From contig JALTHV010000196.1 of assembly GCA_027004315.1 (NCBI GenBank), forward strand, positions 1 through 9,317: 9,317 bases of DNA. Reading direction: 5' to 3'. The notes below the pieces were generated by a model. The model saw nothing but the letters and a program-made list of their open reading frames with translations. It searched no databases and was not told where the DNA came from. The first letter of the stretch is position 1; the number at the start of each line of letters is the position of its first letter. Made by a program: the position numbers and the translations under genes. This stretch comes from Deltaproteobacteria bacterium. Its GTDB lineage: Bacteria; Desulfobacterota; Dissulfuribacteria; Dissulfuribacterales; UBA3076. Shown here piece by piece: positions 5,355 to 9,317 of this stretch.

Positions 5355-7133
5355 TCAGTTCCGCTTGCGTAACCTGATGGCGGCCGGGGTTACTTCTACC
5401 AGTTCATCGTCATTGATAAAGGCGATACAGTCCTCAAGGCTTAAGTGCCGTGGTGGTGTAAGTATGACGTTTTCGTCTGAGCCTGCGGCCCTGAGGTTAG
5501 TCAATTTTTTGCCCTTGGCAGGGTTTACTATCAGGTCACCGGTTCGGCAGTGTTCGCCAATTATCTGTCCGGCATAGACCTTGACCCCTGGGCCCAGGAA
5601 GAGGCGACCCCTTTGTTGCAGATTAAAGAGGGCATAGGCCACCGTAGTGCAGGTCTCCTTGACCACGAGGGCCCCGCTGCTGCGATTTGAGAGCTTGCCG
5701 GCAAAGGGACCATAGCCGGCAAAGACATAGTTCATCACCCCCGTCCCCTTGGTATCTGTGAGAAATTTGCTGCGAAAGCCGATAAGCCCGCGCGTCGGCA
5801 CCTTGTAGATCAGCCGGGCTATCCCTTTAGTACAACTCATCTCCAGTATCTGCCCCTTCATCCTACCCAGCTTTTCAATGACCGTTCCCTGATATTCTTC
5901 GTCTACATCAATGGTCAATTCCTCATAAGGCTCCTGCAGTTGGCCGTCCTCTTCCTTCATAATAACCTGGGGCCGACTTACCTGAAATTCATATCCCTCA
6001 CGCCGCATCTTTTCAATAAGGATGGAAAGATGCAATTCACCGCGTCCAGAGACCTTAAACCCGGCCCCAGCTCCCAGAGATTCCATGCTGAGGGCAACGT
6101 CAGCCAAGGTCTCCCGGAACAGACGTTCCTCCAGGTGGCGTGAGGTAGCAAATTTGCCATCCTGGCCGGCAAAGGGGGAATCATTGGGGATAAAACGCAT
6201 TGCGATGGTAGGTGGATCGATATCGGTAATGGGCAGAGGTCTAGGGTTGTCCGGATCAGTGAAGGTAACACCCACGTTGATGTCATCTATACCGGCTACG
6301 GCCACAATTTCTCCAGTGGTGGCCGCCTCGATCGGTACTTTCTGGTCTCGTTCAAACCGATATATTTTGGTTATACGTGCCGGTACCAGACTCTGGTCTC
6401 GTTTTGCCACTACGATGTTTTGATTTAGCTTAATGGAGCCATTCAGCACCTTGCCAATGCCGAGTTTACCTAGATAAGAGGAATAGGCGATGCTATTTAC
6501 CTGGAGCTGAAGAGCGGCCTGAGGATCGCCGGATGGCGGCGGTATACAGGCTATAATTTTCTCAAAAAGGGGCATCATGGAGGCACTCTCAATAGGATCT
6601 TCAGGGTCATTGATAGCGTATCCCTCTTTGGCCGAGGTAAAGACTACAGGGAAATCGAGGAGTTCATCCGGGGCCTCTAACTTGACAAAGAGATCGAATA
6701 CCTGGTCCACTGCCCAGTGTGGCCGGGCCGCGGGCTTATCGATCTTGTTTATCACTACCAATACCGGCAAAGAGATCGCCAGGGCCTTTTTTAGCACAAA
6801 ATAGGTCTGTGGCATAGGGCCTTCCTGGGCATCTACCAGGAGTAGACAGCCGTCTGCCATACGCAGCACACGTTCCACCTGACCGCCGAAATCGGCATGG
6901 CCCGGGGTGTCAATGATATTGACTATGTAGTTTCGGTACCGAAAAGAACCATTTTTGGCAACTATTGTGATACCACGTTCTCGCTCCAGATCCATGGAGT
7001 CCATAAAGCGTTCAGCCATGACCTGGTTGTCACGGAACATTCCGCTCTGCTTAAAAAACTGGTCAACAAGTGTGGTTTTGCCGTGATCTACATGGGCGAT
7101 AAGCGCTATATTTCTAATTAATTTTTGATCCAT
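5355..7133 (-). CDS. typA: Ribosome-associated translational GTPase TypA/BipA
   Basis: The protein has 592 residues, close to the family norm of about 600. The GTPase domain shows G1 A-H-V-D-H-G-K-T (13-20), G2 R-G-I-T (53-56), G3 D-T-P-G-H (75-79), G4 N-K-I-D (129-132) and G5 T-S-A-K-E (166-170). A beta-barrel domain II (about 205-290), an EF-G-like domain III (about 300-380) and an EF-G C-like domain (about 395-475) follow. The last part is the BipA-specific C-terminal domain, including T-R-G-L-I-G-F-R-S-K-F. The spacing of the last two domains and the absence of EF-G domain IV separate it from EF-G and LepA. It binds 70S ribosomes and supports ribosome assembly and growth under stress or cold. 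The ATG at 7133 starts directly at the conserved N-terminus. Its leader is almost pure A/T with no Shine-Dalgarno sequence. Confidence 0.97.
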   Translation of the reverse strand: MDQKLIRNIALIAHVDHGKTTLVDQFFKQSGMFRDNQVMAERFMDSMDLERERGITIVAKNGSFRYRNYIVNIIDTPGHADFGGQVERVLRMADGCLLLVDAQEGPMPQTYFVLKKALAISLPVLVVINKIDKPAARPHWAVDQVFDLFVKLEAPDELLDFPVVFTSAKEGYAINDPEDPIESASMMPLFEKIIACIPPPSGDPQAALQLQVNSIAYSSYLGKLGIGKVLNGSIKLNQNIVVAKRDQSLVPARITKIYRFERDQKVPIEAATTGEIVAVAGIDDINVGVTFTDPDNPRPLPITDIDPPTIAMRFIPNDSPFAGQDGKFATSRHLEERLFRETLADVALSMESLGAGAGFKVSGRGELHLSILIEKMRREGYEFQVSRPQVIMKEEDGQLQEPYEELTIDVDEEYQGTVIEKLGRMKGQILEMSCTKGIARLIYKVPTRGLIGFRSKFLTDTKGTGVMNYVFAGYGPFAGKLSNRSSGALVVKETCTTVAYALFNLQQRGRLFLGPGVKVYAGQIIGEHCRTGDLIVNPAKGKKLTNLRAAGSDENVILTPPRHLSLEDCIAFINDDELVEVTPAAIRLRKRN

Positions 7134-7153
7134 AATATAATAATAATATAAAA

Positions 7154-7165
7154 GATATTAATATC
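7154..7165. promoter_or_regulatory. 12-bp perfect palindrome upstream of typA, possible operator
   Basis: GATATTAATATC is self-complementary and centred about 26 bases before the typA ATG, in the expected promoter zone. It could be a binding site for a dimeric regulator. In such AT-rich sequence a 12-bp palindrome may also arise by chance, so confidence is low. Confidence 0.3.
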
Positions 7166-7408
7166 CATGACAGCAACATCGAAAAATTGGCACAAAACAG
7201 TCCTGATTGCCAACCATCTGTGCTACTGCAATTTTGTTAGGGGATTACTAAGAACAAGAGAAAAGTCAGTGATCGATGAAGACTCTGTAGGAGAATGTAT
7301 CAAGGTCTATGTCCAAAAAAAATCCCATCATGAAAATAAACTACCTCGTGGCAGCTGCGGGGAATTAAACCCTATAGATCTCGCATCATCCTTCATGATA
7401 ATTAGAAT

Positions 7409-7435
7409 AATCTGTGTAATCTGCGAAATCTGTGG
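7409..7435. repeat. Three tandem 9-bp repeats
   Basis: AATCTGTGT, AATCTGCGA and AATCTGTGG follow one another without gaps and are followed by ATTAAAC. On the plus strand they encode the low-complexity I-C-V-I-C-E-I-C-G string of a doubtful open frame. From memory, similar AATCTGTG-rich strings occur as dispersed intergenic sequence in many bacterial genomes; their function is unknown. Confidence 0.55.
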
Positions 7436-7500
7436 ATTAAACAGCTGACAGACAGAATAACAATTTCCATAGAAAATAACAAGAGAAAATGTGAAGGGGA

Positions 7501-7570
7501 TCAGGCCAGTGACCGTTCACATTCCTCTCCGGCCAGGGACGTGAATATGGTTACGTCAGGCCAGTGACCG
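7501..7570. mobile_element. Family B short palindromic element (copy 2) at the cobU stop, with flanking direct repeats
   Basis: The element body is 7509-7555, running GTGACCGTTCACATTCC to GTGAATATGGTTAC on the plus strand. Its reverse complement aligns with the short copy at 3131-3179. It is flanked by TCAGGCCA at 7501-7508 and 7556-7563. The direct repeat actually extends to 15 bp (TCAGGCCAGTGACCG, 7501-7515 and 7556-7570), because the gene sequence beyond the duplication happens to match the element's left end or was converted to it. The right repeat contains the cobU stop codon (7556-7558). Confidence 0.7.
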
Positions 7571-8104
7571 GCTGCTCAGTACCAGGGGAATGCCTGCCAG
7601 TGTAAAGACTACCTTTTTGGCCAGGTGCGCAATCTGTTGGTTTACATAACCGAGCGTATCACGATATCTGCGTGACAGGGGATCCTCAGGTACAATCCCC
7701 ATGCCCACCTCATTACTGACTATTACTGCAACCCCCTGGATGTCTGCCAAATTTTGTATCAGGTCTTCTATGGCCTGATTAATTGCCTCCCGATCTTCTC
7801 CGTATTTCATAAAGAGGTTGTTGAGCCAGAGGGTCAGGCAGTCAATCAAGATGAGCGTATCTTTGCCATCAAGGGCACGGATCACATTGGCTATATTGAT
7901 TGGTTCCTCTATCGTCTGCCAGTTGTCTCCCCGCTCTGCCTGGTGGCGCTCTATGCGCTCTTTCATCTCTTGATCAAGGGCCTGCGCAGTAGCCACAAAG
8001 AAACGCCTTCTCTCCAGCCCATTGCACAAATCCAGGGCAAAACGGCTCTTCCCGCTCTTGGCACCACCCAGAACAAATATACATCCCTGTTGAATTATAT
8101 CCAT
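7556..8104 (-). CDS. cobU: Bifunctional adenosylcobinamide kinase / adenosylcobinamide-phosphate guanylyltransferase
   Basis: This 182-residue protein has the CobU order of motifs. They are the P-loop G-G-A-K-S-G-K-S (13-20), F-V-A-T-A-Q-x-x-D-x-E-M (36-47), and R-I-x-x-H-x-x-x-R (50-58). H54 lies at or next to the position of the guanylylated histidine of the Salmonella enzyme. Then come W-Q-T-I-E-E-P (62-68), L-I-D-C-L-T-L-W-L-N-N (86-96), and V-S-N-E-V-G-M-G-I-V-P (129-139) with P-L-S-R-R-Y-R-D (142-149). It phosphorylates adenosylcobinamide and transfers GMP to make AdoCbi-GDP, the step after CbiB. It would originally have been coupled to cbiB; now a 412-bp element lies only 18 bases before its ATG. 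No Shine-Dalgarno sequence is visible there, and no alternative in-frame start precedes the P-loop, so expression may be reduced. Confidence 0.95.
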   Translation of the reverse strand: MDIIQQGCIFVLGGAKSGKSRFALDLCNGLERRRFFVATAQALDQEMKERIERHQAERGDNWQTIEEPINIANVIRALDGKDTLILIDCLTLWLNNLFMKYGEDREAINQAIEDLIQNLADIQGVAVIVSNEVGMGIVPEDPLSRRYRDTLGYVNQQIAHLAKKVVFTLAGIPLVLSSRSLA

Positions 8105-8122
8105 AGTTCAGGCAAAAATAAT

Positions 8123-8534
8123 GTAAGTTCTCAATAAGTCCTGGCAACTTCGATGTAACCGATCACAGGGTGCTTCTTTTGGAAACGATTTGCGTTAGCC
8201 CTGTAGTTTTCTTGGTTTTTGCAGCATGGGAGACCCCGGCTCCGTAGCGCAGTAACTGTTCACGTCTCCGGCCAGCGGTAGCCTTTTTTCAGGGTTTCAG
8301 TGCGGATTAATAAGCAGAGTGTCCTGATCTTGTGCATCAGACGATGCTCCTGAAACCCTGAAAAAAGGCTACCGCTGGCCGGGGGAATGTGAAGGACTCC
8401 CGAGCGCAGCGGAGGAGAACAGGGAGGGTCCTATGCTGCAAAAACCTTAGAAAACAAGGGGCAAGAGCATGTTGGAAAAAGAAGCACCCTGTGATCGGTT
8501 ACCAAAATGAAGCCTCCACTTATTGAGAAGTTAC
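8123..8534. mobile_element. Family A large palindromic element between cbiB and cobU, with 8-bp target duplication
   Basis: The left end GTAAGTTCTCAATAAGT (8123) and the right end ACTTATTGAGAAGTTAC (ending 8534) are inverted copies with one mismatch. Inverted similarity continues inward along both arms of about 125-129 bp, for example TAACCGATCACAGGGTGCTT on the left against its complement near 8480-8500, and GGTTTTTGCAGCAT at 8212-8225 against 8434-8447. The flanks carry AAAATAAT at 8115-8122 and 8535-8542. The centre is occupied by a nested family B copy (8252-8400). No transposase is encoded, so it must have been moved in trans. GTAA ends and an 8-bp duplication match IS66-family habits (inference). 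Confidence 0.85.
8252..8400. mobile_element. Family B long palindromic element (copy 3), nested in the family A element
   Basis: A perfect 33-bp stem (8268-8300 with 8350-8382) encloses a 49-nt loop (8301-8349). The loop is in the opposite orientation to the loops of the other two long copies, so the whole element is inverted relative to them. The left end GTAACTGTTCACGTCTCCGG is intact. The right end has decayed (GTGAAGGACTCC where GTGAACAGTTAC is expected), but the length fits exactly. Flanking octamers GTAGCGCA (8244-8251) and CGAGCGCA (8401-8408) match at six positions, consistent with an old target duplication in the middle of the host palindrome. Confidence 0.8.
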
Positions 8535-9317
8535 AAAATAATATGCATAGGACAATAGTCAACGATATCCAGGCAGAGGCCTTGAGGAGAGAGACCGTAC
8601 TGCGGATATCTCCGGTCCCCGGATCCGGATAACCTTCGCCCAGCCAGGCCTTCTCGCTGAGCCGATCAGGATATCTGGTGGGTCCTCCAAGGCGGACATG
8701 GAGGGCCCCTGCAACAAAGCTCTCTGGATGCGCTGCGTTTGGTGAATCGTGCCTTAGTCTGTCCCTCATTGCCACCCTCAAGCCATCCAGGGGATGTAGA
8801 CGGGCCGTCCATACACTCCCGGCAAACAGGAGAATAAGAGAAAGCCGCGCAGGGACAAAGTTCATCAGGTCATCCAGTCTTGCAGCCGCCCATCCGAATC
8901 TATAAAATTCTGGATTCTTATAGCCTACCATAGAGTCCAGGGTACTTGCCACTTTAAACCCAAGCATAAAGCCAAGGGCAGTCTCAAGACCAGTAGTCCC
9001 AACCAGGATCCCTATAGTGCCTCCTGTTACATACCAGAAGAGCGGCGAGAGGAATCCATCCACAAAGTTTTCTGCCAGGGTCTCCACCGCTGCCCTGGCG
9101 ACACCCTTTCCATCGAGATATCGGACATCACGGCCCACCACCAGAGAGACTGCCCTCCTTGCTCCAGCCAGATCGCCTGTCTCCAAGTTATGTATCACTG
9201 GAGTGATGTGATTGATGAGGTCCTTCAGGGCAAGACATGAATAGCAGATAAAGACATCAAGACACAGGCCAAGGAGATAAGATAGACGATAGAGGACAAG
9301 GGCAGCCAGGAGATAGC
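8431..9317 (-). CDS. cbiB: Adenosylcobinamide-phosphate synthase CbiB/CobD (5' end beyond window, transposon-derived C-terminus)
   Basis: The frame is open to the right edge. Upstream of the GTG at 9198 it still reads as CbiB (Y-L-L-A-A-L-V-L-Y-R, then L-K-D-L-I-N-H), so the gene is cut at its 5' end by the window. Family motifs follow: V-G-R-D (9138-9127), A-V-E-T-L-A-E-N-F-V-D-G with S-P-L-F-W, then Y-K-N-P-E-F-Y-R-F-G-W-A-A-A-R-L-D-D and N-F-V-P-A-R. Last is P-N-A-A-H-P-E-S-F-V-A-G-A-L with L-G-G-P. CbiB is a membrane enzyme that attaches aminopropanol (or its phosphate) to cobyric acid. The last native helix ends near W-I-S-L-T-I-V-L-C-I-L-F. After C, the final 33 residues (N-F-S-I-S ... 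K-V-F-A-A) and the stop are encoded by the element at 8123-8534. The core enzyme appears intact; the tail is probably a passive add-on. Confidence 0.94.
   Translation of the reverse strand, partial: YLLAALVLYRLSYLLGLCLDVFICYSCLALKDLINHITPVIHNLETGDLAGARRAVSLVVGRDVRYLDGKGVARAAVETLAENFVDGFLSPLFWYVTGGTIGILVGTTGLETALGFMLGFKVASTLDSMVGYKNPEFYRFGWAAARLDDLMNFVPARLSLILLFAGSVWTARLHPLDGLRVAMRDRLRHDSPNAAHPESFVAGALHVRLGGPTRYPDRLSEKAWLGEGYPDPGTGDIRSTVSLLKASAWISLTIVLCILFCNFSISGGFILVTDHRVLLFPTCSCPLFSKVFAA

Larger units (their letters stand above)
7134..7500. other. Non-coding spacer between cobU and typA
   Basis: About 367 bases lie between the typA start and the repeat at the cobU 3' end. The first 30 bases upstream of typA are extremely AT-rich, with several TATATT/TATTAT hexamers that could be a -10 element for typA. 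Next comes a 12-bp palindrome (7154-7165). An open frame on the plus strand at 7167-7448 has no ribosome site and no recognisable protein character. Its end is a triplicated 9-mer (7409-7435). GGGGAATTAAACCC (7359-7372) is followed by AT-rich sequence with no gene visible on either strand. Confidence 0.5.

Noticed and set aside
7167..7448. 93-codon open frame on the plus strand between typA and cobU
   Set aside because: It has no ribosome site and no domain character, and its last part is a triplicated 9-mer (I-C-V-I-C-E-I-C-G). It lies antisense to the typA promoter zone. Probably not a gene.
8105..8430. Cobalamin riboswitch in front of cobU
   Set aside because: The structure there is fully explained by transposon-type inverted arms and a nested palindrome, and no B12-box-like element was seen.
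8431..9198. GTG at 9198 as the true start of cbiB
   Set aside because: The frame continues open to the window edge and still encodes typical CbiB sequence upstream, so the gene is truncated by the window and the GTG is an internal valine.

Overview
The window reads as an accessory-rich chromosomal segment of a Gram-negative, probably deltaproteobacterial (Desulfobacterota-type) bacterium. This lineage call is an inference from the gene set: System II cytochrome c maturation (ResB/CcsA), TatA-type subunits, TypA/BipA, and anaerobe-style late cobalamin genes (cbiB, cobU). No rRNA or other marker fixes the taxonomy.

Layout. The left edge holds the first 77 codons of a CheW-type chemotaxis adaptor on the minus strand. 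A divergent gap of 380 bases follows, carrying a 68-bp transposon-derived repeat and a plausible sigma-70 promoter. Then comes a plus-strand block: tatA, resB, ccsA (resB and ccsA overlap by 4 bases), a second tatA, and a sugar-1-phosphate nucleotidyltransferase. The right half is on the minus strand. In transcription order it is cbiB (5' end outside the window), cobU, typA/bipA, and a secreted DUF2147 protein. The nucleotidyltransferase and the DUF2147 gene converge on a large palindrome.

The most distinctive content is two families of non-coding, transposase-less palindromic elements. Both have termini of the form GTAAC...GTTAC, and several copies have 8-bp target duplications, a combination typical of IS66-family transposition. 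Family A (ends GTAACTTCTCAATAAGT) occurs at 415-482, 4611-4650 (one end only) and 8123-8534. Family B (GTAACNNTTCA...) occurs as three long copies of about 150 bp with a conserved 48-49 nt loop (3545-3692, 4645-4795, 8252-8400) and two short deletion forms (3131-3179, 7509-7555). One long B copy sits in the centre of the large A copy, a nested insertion.

These elements sit at gene 3' ends. One supplies the stop codon of the nucleotidyltransferase. Two short B copies sit on the stop codons of ccsA and cobU. The 412-bp A copy splits cbiB from cobU and gives CbiB a 33-residue C-terminal tail. Removing that insertion in silico, using its 8-bp target repeat, restores a cbiB frame that ends in a 10-bp overlap with the cobU start codon. 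This is strong internal evidence for the insertion model.

Functionally, ResB/CcsA form the haem delivery and ligation complex for c-type cytochromes, and TatA subunits form the twin-arginine translocation pore, so the plus block serves the energised membrane and periplasm. CbiB and CobU catalyse consecutive late steps of cobalamin assembly. TypA is a ribosome-associated stress GTPase.
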